A stretch of DNA of 64,000 nt from Tenodera sinensis (GCA_030765045.1 CM060962.1:210450136-210514135); one strand, 5' to 3'. Positions 24,310 to 34,788 are shown, counted from the first letter of the stretch. Program-made: numbers and translations. The notes: generated by a model not told the origin, from the sequence alone.

Positions 24310-24725
24310 ACATATTCGGTTACTACACAATACATTCAGTTATTATACAATACATATCCAGTTATTGTATAACACATTTAGTTATTACACAACATGTCCA
24401 ATTATTATACAATATATATTCAGTTATTGTACAATATACCCAGTTATCATATCACATATGTTATTATACAATACACCTTCAGTCATTATACAATACATAT
24501 TCAGTTATTGTACAACACATTTGATTACTACACAACATGTCCAATTATTACACAATACATATTCAGTTATTGTACAATATACCCTGCTATCATACCACAT
24601 ATGTTCTGTTATTATGCAATACATATTCAGTTATTACACAATATATCCAGTTATCATACAATACATATTCAGTTATTGTACAACACATATTCAGTTCTTA
24701 TACAACACATACTCAGTTATTGTAC
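24310..24725. repeat. Minisatellite in the gypsy 3' region, period about 22-23 bp
   Basis: Around 18 units built on TTCAGTTATTGTACAATACA, with variants such as TCCAGTTATCATACAATA. It lies between the pol stop and the 3' LTR. The overlapping + strand frames rich in Tyr, Ile and Gln come from this repeat. Confidence 0.85.
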
Positions 24726-25480
24726 ATTTGACATTGACACAAATATAATTTAAGCGTATCATGGTTTATTATGTGGTTTTTGACTTGTATTCATTGCTAT
24801 GAGGAGAGAAAAACAGGATACAAATTTTGAGCTAATGATTATGATCATGTTTATGGCAATATTTTATTCAGTTCTTTGCCTTCTTTGTCTTATAAGCTTA
24901 TGTATAGGCAGGTTGTTGAGTCGGTTCTTAAACCCTGATGTTACTTATGGTACTAATTTTCTTAATTGGGTTATTATTCATTGCTGTTTGGTTCAACATT
25001 TCTTCGAGCTTAGCATTGCCTATATTCATCTTAATTCATGGGCATTGTTTTTCTGGTTATGGTTTTCCTCACTTCACTAATTGTCATTTCTTTGTCTCTT
25101 ATTTTTATAAGAGAAAACTTCTATACTTACAATTATTCTGTAATTGTATTATTTTTCTTCTCAATTTACCCTCGACATCTTTGTGTCGAAATATTATATC
25201 TTTTTCATCATAATTGCTTCATTTTTATTTTTGTCCCTGACATCCTTATGTCAAAAACATATTACCTTCCGTCGCTATAATTCATTTATTTAATGACAAT
25301 CAGTGTCCTCATCTGTCTTTGTTGACAATGCTCTTTGTGGTCTATATAGCCAATGACTATGTTGATTTTCTTCCTTGTTGTAATTCCTAATCTGAACATA
25401 ATTTTCTATAAGTAACCCATTAAAAATTGTTATCTTCCTTCATCTCTACTACTCCTGCCTTACACATTTGTTGACAAAGA
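24726..25480 (-). other. Non-coding 3' region of the gypsy element
   Basis: AT-rich sequence between the pol stop and the minisatellite. I see no open frame of interest on the element's coding strand and no envelope-like signal, cleavage or transmembrane layout. Confidence 0.6.
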
Positions 25481-28400
25481 CTATTTGGTCCTTTCTTTGT
25501 ATGGCTTTAATTTGTTTTTATGGTATCTTCCTACCAACTTGTCATTTGTATTCTGTAGCTCATACGTGTGGTCACCCAGCTGTTTTGTTATGACCAGTGG
25601 TCCAGTATACAATAGCTCCATCTTTCCAGATCTTTTTTCAGATGCCTTGGATGCTTTGTGGCTTTTTAAGAGCACCTTTTCTCCAATTTGTGGGGACCAT
25701 TTCCTGACGAATCTCTTCACCTTGTTCCTTCCTTTTTCAGCCTTCTGCTGTAATCTTCTGAATGCCAATTGACATTTTTCCTTCTCTGATAATTCTCTTT
25801 GAGCAGCCATCGTAGTGTCAATGTCAATTGCTAATTTCTTGGGTTTCGTGTTGGTCATTAACTCGATTGGGGCGAACTTGGTCGTGGGGTTCACCGAATG
25901 GTTAATCACCTCCTCTATATATCCGCATTTTTCCTTCCAGGAAGTGTGGTCTCTGTGGCAGAGTAAACGAAAATAAATACTTATATCCCTCATGATTCTC
26001 TCAGTCGGGTTTCCCTGGGGATAATATGCTGAGGAATAGTACAATTTTATTCCTAATGTTTCTAAGGTGTTCTGAAACAACTTGCTCTTATGCATGGTTG
26101 CATTGTCCGATAGAATACATTTTATCCTCCCATATTTTGGGATGTAGTCCTTGACGATTTTATCTAAGCATGTTCTGCTTTTGATGTTCTTAATGGGGTA
26201 TATTTTGGTGAATTTTGTGAAAACATCAAACATGACAAAGATGTATCTGTTTCCATCTTTACCCCTTGGTAGCTCTCCATGCTCGTCAATACACACCAAT
26301 GCATTTTTCTCGTTCCTCACGATGGATTGTGGGATGACATCGTACTTTACATTAATTGGCTTGGCCTTTTGGCATAGGTCGCATGAGGAAATTAACTTCC
26401 TGACCTTCTTGCCAAGATGTTTGATGTACAATACTTCCTCGATGGCAAGCATTGTTCTCTCAGTACCGGAGTGAAGCATCGAGTGGTGGAATGCCAAAAT
26501 GACCCTGTCCTGTAAGGAATTTGGTACCATCATTTTCCACTTCCTTACGTCGCGACCATGCAATTTAAATAGGATGTTCCTAAATTTGCCTATCTTGGCA
26601 TCCAATCTTGGTATTATGTCTGGAGCCTTGTCGAATAGCCTCTTCAATTCAGGGTCTTCTTGTTGTAGCTTCGCTATGTTTTTGAAGTCTTGCAAGATCT
26701 CGTTGCTTTCTTTGCTATTTATCTGCATGATTTTAATTTCATGGTGTGGATTGTATATCGTCTCGGGTATGTGACTCTCCGACCTTAATCTTGACAATAA
26801 GTCACTGAAGATGTTCTCCTTCCCCGGGATATGTTTGACCTCTATGTCGTGTGACATTATCTCATGTATGTACCTTGAGATTTTGGAGTTGGTTAGCTTG
26901 CATTTTTGAATGAAGGACAGGCTTACGTGATCTGTATATATAATTATTTTATAAAGATATATATATTGTCTGAACTTTTGTAACGCAAAATGGATTGCAC
27001 CTATTTCCAATTCGGTTATGCAGGCATTGGCTTCTATCTTGTTTAAAAATCTAGAAGCTGTGGCAATCACATGTTTGTTGCCATCTGCATCTTCCTGTGC
27101 TAATATTGCTCCATATGAGTGTGCACTAGCATCGGTGTATACTAGAAAAGGTGAATTTGGATCCGGTCGTTCCAGGAGAATACTGTGCTTGAAAAGTTCT
27201 TTGATATTCTCAAAGGCCACCTGGTGTTCAGCATTCCATTCCCACTTAGTATCTTTTTTCAACAGTGCTCTAAGGGGTACCAATTCCTTAGCGTAGTTGA
27301 CCACGAATTTTGACTGGTACTGTAAAATGCCCAGAAACCTTCTCAACTGTTTTAAGTTACGTGGGGGTGGTATATGCTCTATGGCCTTGACCCTCTCCGG
27401 ATTAGGTTGTATACCATCAGGTGTAATGATGTGGCCTAGAAATTCAGCCTCTTTGACGAAAAATTCACACTTTTCTAAATTTAGGGTCATGTTGCTTTCC
27501 TGGAACCTGGATAATACATAATCTATGTGATGTAAGTGCAACTCGGGATTCTTGCTGTATATCAAAAAATCGTCGACATATTGCGTCACAAAAGTCTCGA
27601 TGGTATCCCCAAAAACTTTGTCTAGAGCCCTCAGTAGTGCACTGCTACTGGTCGATAGTCCAAAGGCACATTTTAAAAAATGGTATACCTTTCCTTTGTG
27701 CAAGAAACAGGTATATTTCCTGACATCTGGATGAAGAGGAATTTGCCAGAACGATGCTGTCAAGTCGAGACTTGTGAAATGTTGACCTCCCTTCAATTTC
27801 GATATTAGTTGGTCTATCCCCTCAGGCCTGTAGTGATCCGGCAAGGTATGTGTATTTATCTTCCTTGCGTCGATGGTCATCCTCAATTTTCCCCCTTTCT
27901 TATGGACCCATACTACTGGATTCACATAACATGAGTCCGACGGCTCTATTATTCCGTCCGCTAACATTTTCTGGATCACTCTGTCAGCTTCCTCCCTGAT
28001 GGAGTTGGGGATGGGCCTGGATTTATGTGAATAGGGGGTAATATCTGTTACTGTAAAAGTATGTACGTACTTGTTACACGTACCTGGCTTTTTATTGAAA
28101 ACTTTCCTATTTTTAACCAATATTTTCCTAAGTTGGTTTCTTTCCTCTTCAGAGATGCCATGTGCCCCCCAGACCTTCTCATCGATTAGCTGTAACATCG
28201 ATTCTTCTCCATCCGTTGGTAGTGGTTCAGGTTGGTAGTTGTCCCAGGTAACATATTCGTCTTCTGTGCAGATCCAATGGCTGCAAACGTTAGTTTCTTC
28301 ATCGCTCGTCCAACCTGTTTTCTTCTTATTTACCCTTAGGTCTACCAACCTATTCTCGTGGACATTGATGTTCTCCACAAAGAATTGTTCATCCGGATGG

Positions 28401-28855
28401 ATCCCTGTCTGGTCTGGTTCCTCCTGGCATGTTTCTTCCTCCAGGAACTTTGCAGTGCATTCTGAGGCTCCTTCCTTAATAATAAATTCATGTAGGTCAT
28501 AGTTAAGTACCGACCTCCAAAGGTTAAGCAAATCACTGCCAATGATTAGGGTAGCTGTTAGTCTAGGTATTACTAGGGCAATAAAATCGAACTTCCAACT
28601 TCCGATTTCAATTACCAGCCTTACCTGGTATTTAACATGTTCCTTTTTCTTGCCAATTGCTGTGCTGCAATACACTCCACACACAGGCAAGAATTCAGCA
28701 TTTCTTTTGGTTATCAGTTCCTGGAATAGCTGTTCGTCACATACTGATGTGCTGGCTCCTGTATCAATCATCGCTGGCAATTCGATACCCCATACCTTCA
28801 GCCTAATCATTGGTGGATTGGTTATTTCCTTTCTTTCACTCGCCTGTCTTCTCAA
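25481..28855 (-). CDS. pol: Gypsy Pol polyprotein: protease, RT, RNase H, integrase
   Basis: 1,124 codons are shown, and the frame is also open upstream to the gag stop. Domains by residue: aspartic protease DTGAS at 31-35; RT with TSLDLTASF (Asp364) and the YVDD box at 426-429; RNase H starting YTDAS (Asp575); an integrase zinc finger with His pairs near 790-795 and CDLC (825-828). The integrase core has Asp857 (CIDEHG), Asp917 (LSDNAT) and Glu952 (NPTERI), the last two 35 apart. The protein copies and integrates the element. The frame is -1 relative to gag and the first codon given is TTG, so synthesis by -1 frameshifting from gag is more likely than independent initiation. No stop or missing catalytic residue is seen. 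Confidence 0.95.
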   Translation of the reverse strand: MRRQASERKEITNPPMIRLKVWGIELPAMIDTGASTSVCDEQLFQELITKRNAEFLPVCGVYCSTAIGKKKEHVKYQVRLVIEIGSWKFDFIALVIPRLTATLIIGSDLLNLWRSVLNYDLHEFIIKEGASECTAKFLEEETCQEEPDQTGIHPDEQFFVENINVHENRLVDLRVNKKKTGWTSDEETNVCSHWICTEDEYVTWDNYQPEPLPTDGEESMLQLIDEKVWGAHGISEEERNQLRKILVKNRKVFNKKPGTCNKYVHTFTVTDITPYSHKSRPIPNSIREEADRVIQKMLADGIIEPSDSCYVNPVVWVHKKGGKLRMTIDARKINTHTLPDHYRPEGIDQLISKLKGGQHFTSLDLTASFWQIPLHPDVRKYTCFLHKGKVYHFLKCAFGLSTSSSALLRALDKVFGDTIETFVTQYVDDFLIYSKNPELHLHHIDYVLSRFQESNMTLNLEKCEFFVKEAEFLGHIITPDGIQPNPERVKAIEHIPPPRNLKQLRRFLGILQYQSKFVVNYAKELVPLRALLKKDTKWEWNAEHQVAFENIKELFKHSILLERPDPNSPFLVYTDASAHSYGAILAQEDADGNKHVIATASRFLNKIEANACITELEIGAIHFALQKFRQYIYLYKIIIYTDHVSLSFIQKCKLTNSKISRYIHEIMSHDIEVKHIPGKENIFSDLLSRLRSESHIPETIYNPHHEIKIMQINSKESNEILQDFKNIAKLQQEDPELKRLFDKAPDIIPRLDAKIGKFRNILFKLHGRDVRKWKMMVPNSLQDRVILAFHHSMLHSGTERTMLAIEEVLYIKHLGKKVRKLISSCDLCQKAKPINVKYDVIPQSIVRNEKNALVCIDEHGELPRGKDGNRYIFVMFDVFTKFTKIYPIKNIKSRTCLDKIVKDYIPKYGRIKCILSDNATMHKSKLFQNTLETLGIKLYYSSAYYPQGNPTERIMRDISIYFRLLCHRDHTSWKEKCGYIEEVINHSVNPTTKFAPIELMTNTKPKKLAIDIDTTMAAQRELSEKEKCQLAFRRLQQKAEKGRNKVKRFVRKWSPQIGEKVLLKSHKASKASEKRSGKMELLYTGPLVITKQLGDHTYELQNTNDKLVGRYHKNKLKPYKERTK

Positions 28856-28932
28856 GGTACCTACATTACATTGGTCAATATTGCCCCTACTGCCACACAG
28901 GTCAACTTCCGGGACACAAAGTTGACTTGTAC

Positions 28933-31053
28933 TTAGTTTTCCTGGACGTTGGAGGTGATCGTCGTTTCTGTATTCTGTGCAGTATCGGTCCTATCCGGCA
29001 TATTTTCATTCTGTTCCTGTTGTCTTATGTTGTCGGTGTTCCCTTGGTTTCTGCCCCTTTGACGTGAACCCCTATTGTATGACGGCCTATGGCTGTTCAA
29101 GTATTCCCTACAGAATCGTATATGATTCACTTGATGGGTACGGTCTCCTGGTCTTCCACGATCATATCTATGCATTCTGTATCTCGATTCACCCCTCGGT
29201 ATTGTGTCGTGGTACCGCTGTCTTGTGTTCTCCATCCTCTCGCCATGATTATGTGGTTGTGGGAAATGGTGTGCCCCTCTCCCCCTTTCATGGGTACTCC
29301 TAGTATTTCTATGTTCTCCCTCACTCTGGTTGTTCGTAGTCGTGTTCCGGTTTAGGATGGGCGAGTTTGGGTGACCGTTCCTATGTCTATGCTCATTAGG
29401 CCGACCATTTTGTGTTTCGAAGGCTGTCAGCAGTTCTATCATATCTGCAAAATCTACTGGCCTCGCAACAATTAACCCTGTTCTCACTGTGTCTGGGAAA
29501 TGTCTTGTTATGCTGGCAATTAGTTCTGCCTCCGACAAGTTGGGGTCTAATAGCTTTCCTTTGTTGGCTACTTTCATAAAATAATCGACTAACGACAACC
29601 CTTTGGTTGGATCGTATCTACCTGTCGCTAGCTCTACCCTAGTTTGGTTTTGTTTAGCTGGGCCCCAATACCTTGATAGGAATAAATTTCTGAATGAGCT
29701 ATACGACTCATGACCAGCTAGGGTTAACCTGAGCCATTCTAATGCCTTGTTTTTTAAGCTTTTCTTAACTATCATCATTCTAAGCTCGTTTGGTATCCTT
29801 TTCACTTTAAAATATTCTTCCATCTCTTTAACAAAGAGTTTTGGATCGTCTCCCTTCTCCTCGTCAAATGTAGGTGGTGTGATTTCATATAATATGCTGT
29901 TGGTGTAACATGTGTTATGTGTTGTGTCATTGTTTGGTTGTGAACCTCTTTCTCTGTATGGTGAGTCAACATTTTGTACATTATTCAAATAACTCTCATC
30001 TTGTACATTACTTACATCTAAATCATCTTGTCTTTGTAATGCCTTCACAACATCATTTACATTAGCCAAACTTTCTTTCCTTTTTTTCATTTCTTCACAA
30101 ATTGATTTTAAATCATTCTTTATTTCTAAGTGCTTTTGTTTCATATCATTTATAGCATCCTGTTGTGAAAGCACCACATCATTCATTGTCTTAATTTTAG
30201 GAATTACAATTTGTTCTACAGTTTCATTAATAATGTCTTTCTTTACTACCTCAATCTCTTTCCTTAATTCCTCAGTTATTTCTGCTTTTACATTTGTAAT
30301 CTTACAGTCTACACTTGTATTACATTCTGTGATTTCATCCCTACATCTAGCAATTTCTCCTTCTAACACAATCTTATTTTCTCTCATCTCTGATTCTATC
30401 TTTCCCATCCTATCTCCTACAATTTCTGTCCTAGCTTCTAAGGCTTCCTTTGTTTCATTTAAGTTTTTATGTACTAATTTTAAATTAGTTTCCATTACTT
30501 TCATATTTTCTTTACACTCCTGTCTTCCTAATTCTATTTTCTGTTCTAGGTTCTGTCTACCTAATTCCATTTGCTGTTCTAAGTTCTGTCTACCTAATTC
30601 CATTTTCTGTTCTAAGTTCTGTCTACCTAATTCCATTTTCTGTTCTAAGTTCTGTCTACCTAATTCCATTTTCTGTTCTAAGTTCTGTCTCACTTCCTCC
30701 ATTTTCTGTTCTATTTCTTTTTTATTATTTTCCAAGTCCTCTCTCACTCCCTCTATTTTCTGACCTATACTCTGACCTAAACTTTGTTCTATGTCCTGTT
30801 TTAGTTCTGCTCTATTCTGTTCCATTTTCTGACCTAAACTTTGTTCCAGTCTTTCAAACATGATCATCATTAACCTTTGGTCTTTGCTTATTTCCACCTG
30901 TTCCTCACTTCCTAATTCTACCTGATAACTAGGCCTATCTGCCCCTTCCCCCACTCCTGTTTCTATCTCTTTTCGCGACATTTTAATTTCTTTATCCAAT
31001 TCACTTAATGTTGAAAGTCCCAATATTTTGCCACTTCTGAGTATCATATACAA
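28933..31053 (-). CDS. gag: Gypsy Gag protein with hendecad repeats and an Arg/Gly-rich end
   Basis: 706 codons. Residues 50-340 are a long charged coiled coil. Within it, residues 115-180 are six 11-residue units on the pattern EQKMELGRQNL (DNA 30514-30711). A capsid-like region follows, about 390-560, with PPTFDEEKGDDPKLFVKEME and ALEWLRLTLAG, in the style of retrotransposon gag domains. The tail (about 560-700) is rich in Arg, His, Asn and Gly (RGRGAHHF, YNRGSRQRGRNQG) and has no CCHC zinc knuckle. The tail probably supplies RNA binding. The protein assembles the particle in which the element RNA is copied. Confidence 0.93.
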   Translation of the reverse strand: MYMILRSGKILGLSTLSELDKEIKMSRKEIETGVGEGADRPSYQVELGSEEQVEISKDQRLMMIMFERLEQSLGQKMEQNRAELKQDIEQSLGQSIGQKIEGVREDLENNKKEIEQKMEEVRQNLEQKMELGRQNLEQKMELGRQNLEQKMELGRQNLEQQMELGRQNLEQKIELGRQECKENMKVMETNLKLVHKNLNETKEALEARTEIVGDRMGKIESEMRENKIVLEGEIARCRDEITECNTSVDCKITNVKAEITEELRKEIEVVKKDIINETVEQIVIPKIKTMNDVVLSQQDAINDMKQKHLEIKNDLKSICEEMKKRKESLANVNDVVKALQRQDDLDVSNVQDESYLNNVQNVDSPYRERGSQPNNDTTHNTCYTNSILYEITPPTFDEEKGDDPKLFVKEMEEYFKVKRIPNELRMMIVKKSLKNKALEWLRLTLAGHESYSSFRNLFLSRYWGPAKQNQTRVELATGRYDPTKGLSLVDYFMKVANKGKLLDPNLSEAELIASITRHFPDTVRTGLIVARPVDFADMIELLTAFETQNGRPNEHRHRNGHPNSPILNRNTTTNNQSEGEHRNTRSTHERGRGAHHFPQPHNHGERMENTRQRYHDTIPRGESRYRMHRYDRGRPGDRTHQVNHIRFCREYLNSHRPSYNRGSRQRGRNQGNTDNIRQQEQNENMPDRTDTAQNTETTITSNVQEN

Positions 31054-31321
31054 TGGAAATAAAATGTATGTAAAAACAAAAATTTTGGATCCTACTTTCT
31101 TTTCCGTTGGTTCTTTGTCCAGTTATTTACGTCTCCTGGGTAGTTGGCTTCGCTAGATGATCTCCGGTGTTTTTCCCACGTTGATTCTCCGTGTATCGAT
31201 GTTTTGACGGATCGTTGATATCAAACGATGGTCTAATAGCGTCTTTTTCCTGCGCGATGGGATGGCGTCATTTGATGTTAACACTTTGTACTCGTAATTT
31301 TGCATTCCATTCTAAATTCGC

Positions 31322-31339
31322 GCCCCACGTTGGGCGCCA
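31322..31339 (-). promoter_or_regulatory. Primer-binding site of the gypsy element
   Basis: TGGCGCCCAACGTGGGGC on the - strand begins three bases inside the 5' LTR. It starts TGG, as needed to pair with a tRNA 3' CCA end. I do not assign the tRNA. Confidence 0.8.
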
Positions 31340-31342
31340 TTT

Positions 31343-31908
31343 TGTTACGGATTTTATTATATGTCTTTACACATCAGCAGGAAATGATTCTTTACGTAGC
31401 ATACCGGAGATAATGTTCTTACTGAATGATGAAATGTGTGATTGATATCTGACGCTACTCTTATCTTCAGGGTCGAGGTAACAGAATGGAATGCATAAAT
31501 CAACGTTCCTTTATCACAATATATTTATTCGTTAATTTACACTTTTAGCACCATATTAATTAATCAACAGTCTTCACAGTTTGGTAGAATATACACTGTA
31601 TAAAAGTTTGGGTGAAAGTTACATGTTCACACGCTATCAAAAAATACACAACCTTTCACCTTGAGCTCACAGACGCTAATGAAAAACAGTCCTTTGGCGT
31701 TGGTATGACGCAACACCGCCATTCTTTTGTATTCATCCGCGCAACAGTTCTCATTGGTTGAACTCAAAGTGACGAAAAAAACATTGTCTATCTTGAATAT
31801 TAAAAAAAATAAGTCCCTGTTACACCCAAATTAAAAGAATTAGAAATTTACACACTCTTACAAAAATATTTACATGAACAATTTTCTATTGATCAATATT
31901 CTGTCTCA
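31343..31908 (-). repeat. 5' LTR of the gypsy element (promoter side)
   Basis: 566 bp, the same ends as the 3' LTR. The target-site copy CCAG follows at 31909-31912. The LTR should hold the element's promoter and polyadenylation signal, but I do not mark specific boxes. Confidence 0.93.
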
Positions 31909-31912
31909 CCAG

Positions 31913-33129
31913 CATGAATTTCATTGGCCAATAAAGGAATCCAAGATCTGCAATAAAATTTCACATATTCAGAATCACAATTAAATTTATTCACCATATG
32001 AAATCATACAGATTTATCTGTTTCATCGCTATACTCGGCGCAAAATAAGAAGGGGATTGACAGTTGCTACCCACATGGTGGAAAGGTCTAAATGAACATA
32101 AGGGGATTGATGAATCATGGTGATTGTCATGGCAATGAAAAGAGCAACCAATTAGAGCAAAGATGTTTCCATAGCAATGCTAAACGCTAAACCAGTTTTG
32201 TCAATATTTAACACGTGATTAGCATGTACCTGACCTGCAATTTAGCAGTAACATAAACTGTGCGTCTTATCTTGTTTTCCCTGCAATATATATAATGTCT
32301 CCCTCCAGCTCCAGCTTGCAATGTTTGTATCAGAGATTGCATGTGTACTGACAAGTTCGTTTGATTCATTCTATTTATTGTGATTATTTACCTTGTATTT
32401 ACGTGTGTATTTGCGTATGTTGTGAGCATTTACAACTGTCTCATTCTTTTAATAAATAATTATGTCCAAAAATATTGACAAAGACAGGTAGCCAAATGAA
32501 AAACTTTACGAACTCGGGAAGCGAATGAAATTGTGCTTGGTAAGGTACATATCCCAATTAAAGGATTATGCAGTTGATGGTATTGCTGAAGAACATGATC
32601 GAAAAATTGTTTGGCATTGCCCTTTCCTGGTGTACTCCGATTTAATTTATTTGGGCGGAAGTAAAGAGTTACATTGTATGAAACAAAGATATCACTGTGT
32701 CGTCTGTAATAAAGCTACATCAATAAAAAGCTGAAAACCGTGAACAAGTGGTTACCAATACAAAGGGTGTAGTAACTGCAACATAGGAAAATGGAGTCTT
32801 AGAAGCAGGGATAGAACAGTTTGTCATTTCCACAGGTAATTCAAGCAAAAACAGCAATAATGCAAGCAATTCGGATATCAGCAGCATTTCCCATTACAAT
32901 ATTCAACAGGTATGTTTCTTTTGTTAACATTAATCTTCACAGTGATATAATACTTCCATATTCTATCCTTTGCATATAGGTGAACTACTTTACTATTGTT
33001 TTTGAATACAAATATACATTATACCTTCTCTACATTCCAAACGCAATCCAACCGTCTTCTTGCACATAATGCTAACGCGCTCTTCACGTGGCACGATAAG
33101 CAGCAACATCGGCTCTCTTTCACTGCCAA
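31913..33129. other. Intron sequence with one small unassigned frame
   Basis: Mostly AT-rich sequence without a family match. It holds the small coding-like stretch listed at 32462-32734. The right edge adjoins the 3' end of the CR1-like element. Confidence 0.45.
32462..32734 (+). pseudogene. Unidentified small ORF with a Cys pair, one stop
   Basis: From ATG 32462 the frame reads MSKNIDKDR, a TAG stop, then PNEKLYELGKRMKLCLVRY and on to IVWHCPFLVYSDLIYLGG, then HCVVCNKATSIKS before a stop. The CxxC and the surrounding His/Cys could be a small zinc site. It has codon-like composition across about 90 residues but I do not recognise the family. It may be a terminal piece of a transposon gene or a processed host fragment. 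Confidence 0.3.
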
Positions 33130-33375
33130 CTGTTTATTGTTTATTCACCACTTAGATCATGTTACATGATATGGGCTTCATCAAAAAAGCAATTTCTATA
33201 AGATTTACAGAACTAATTTTACAATATTACAAATAAAATGTCAAATATTCACTTATTAAATAAAGATTTACAGAATAGTGATATGTTTACAAGTTACAAT
33301 GTCAAATATTCACTTACTGAATAAAAGGTATGTTGTAGTAGAAAGGATTTGACTTCTTTGTTAAATTTTTTTATA

Positions 33376-34788
33376 TTAGTTATTTCTTGATATTTGCTGG
33401 TAGTTTATTATATAGTCTAATGCCTTATTTTTTTGAATATTTGTTCTGCATAACTGAACATGAAGGTAATTCTTCCCTCTAGTGTTATGAGAATGAATAT
33501 CCATATTTGTGTCTAGTTCTCCTTGATTTCTCTTAATATGATTTGAAAGTTCAGCTATAAAGATACAAGCTAGAGGTAGGATGTTATGTTTCCTAAAATT
33601 AGATCTACAGGATGTATTATTGTTTATTCCACTTAAGATTCTTATAGCTCTCTTTTGGATTATAAATATTCTTTCGCATTTTTCCCCCCAAAATTTTAAC
33701 CCATATTTTAGTCGACTATGAAACTGGGCAAAATATACATTTTTCAGTACAGCAAGATTTATTGTACATTTTAGATATTTGAGCATATAGTACACAGAAC
33801 TAAGTTTACTTGCTAATTTGTGAATGTGGCTATCCCATTTTAGGTTTTCATTCACACATATACCTAAGAATTGTGTTTCTTGCTTGTAATCGATATTATT
33901 TCCTTCAAAAGAAATTTTAGGTCTGATACTGTTTTTACATTGCCATGTATGAAATGGCATTGCAATAGTTTTCTCTTTGTTTATAATTAGTGCATTTATC
34001 TTAAACCAGTTGCTAAGGTTAGTCATTACTGTGTTAACTTTGGTTTGCAATATAGTTTCATTTTTGCCTTGTACAAGAATGTTTGTATCATCTGCGAACA
34101 CGACTACCTCAGCTTGATGAATATTGCTTGGTAAATCATTTATGTACATTAGAAACAGCAGAGGCCCCAGCACTGAGCCCTGAGGAACCCCTCTCGTAAT
34201 TTCTTTAGTGGTAGATTGGTAATTACTGATGCTTGATAGCTTATTGTGTTTCACATCCACTACTTGCTTCCTATTGGTAAGACAGGATTTAATCCATGTA
34301 TTCATGCTTCCTCTAATTCCATATTTGTTTAGCTTGGATAATAAAATATTGTGATCTAAAACATCATACGCTTTTGAGAGGTCTAAAAATATTCCTATTG
34401 TTGGTAGCTTTTTATCCACTGAATGTTGAATTTGACCTAGTAGTTTAGCTATGGCAGTTTCTGTAGACCTATTTTTTCTAAAGGCGTGCTGCGCATCAGA
34501 AAGGATGTTATATTTTTCTAAGAAAGATATTAGTCTATTGTACACTAATTTTTCAAACATTTTAGAAAATACTGACAGTATGCTTATCGGTCTGTAATTT
34601 TCCTTTTTTGTCTTTTCTCCTTTTTTGTGTATTGGGATAATTTTTGTAATTTTAAGGTTATCAGGAAAAATCCAAGATTCAAGTGAGGAGTTATATATAT
34701 CAACCAATGGGGCCTTTATATATTCTATACATTTTTTAATGACATAGTCTGGTATTTCGTCTATTCCAGAGGAGTATTTATCTTTCAT
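33376..34788 (-). pseudogene. LINE ORF2 reverse transcriptase domain, copy 1
   Basis: 470 open codons: KITKIIPIHKKGEKT and NYRPISILSVFSKMFEKLVY at the fingers, FRKNRSTETA, palm A FLDLSKAYDVLDH, motif B GVPQGSVLGPLLF, and catalytic motif C VVFADDTNILV. A thumb with FLGICVNENLKWDSHIHKLA and a C-terminal region with RLKYGLKFWGEKCERIFIIQ follow. All RT residues expected for activity are present. This is the same frame as 34909-35895, separated only by a TGA, so it is the C-terminal half of one ORF2 and not an independent gene. Confidence 0.88.

Larger units (their letters stand above)
23556..31908 (-). mobile_element. Complete Ty3/gypsy-type LTR retrotransposon
   Basis: This 8,353-bp element reads on the - strand: 5' LTR (31343-31908), primer-binding site, gag, pol, a 1.36-kb 3' region and 3' LTR (23556-24121). 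The LTRs are both 566 bp, start TG and end CA, and by eye differ at one position. CCAG is duplicated at 23552-23555 and 31909-31912. Both long frames are uninterrupted, with protease, RT, RNase H and integrase motifs in gypsy order. No envelope-like frame follows pol on the coding strand. The near-identical LTRs and intact frames indicate a recent insertion into the peroxidase intron, in antisense orientation. Confidence 0.95.

Noticed and set aside
24310..24725. CRISPR-like array
   Set aside because: Adjacent 22-23 bp units have no unique spacers and lie within a eukaryotic LTR element. It is a minisatellite.
24799..25280. Envelope gene in the 3' region of the gypsy element
   Set aside because: The hydrophobic frames there are on the strand opposite to gag and pol, and none has a signal or cleavage layout on the coding strand.
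28542..28925. Frames of 60-130 codons antisense to pol and gag (also 26151-26474, 30233-30763)
   Set aside because: They are shadows of the long polyprotein frames on the other strand, without independent similarity.
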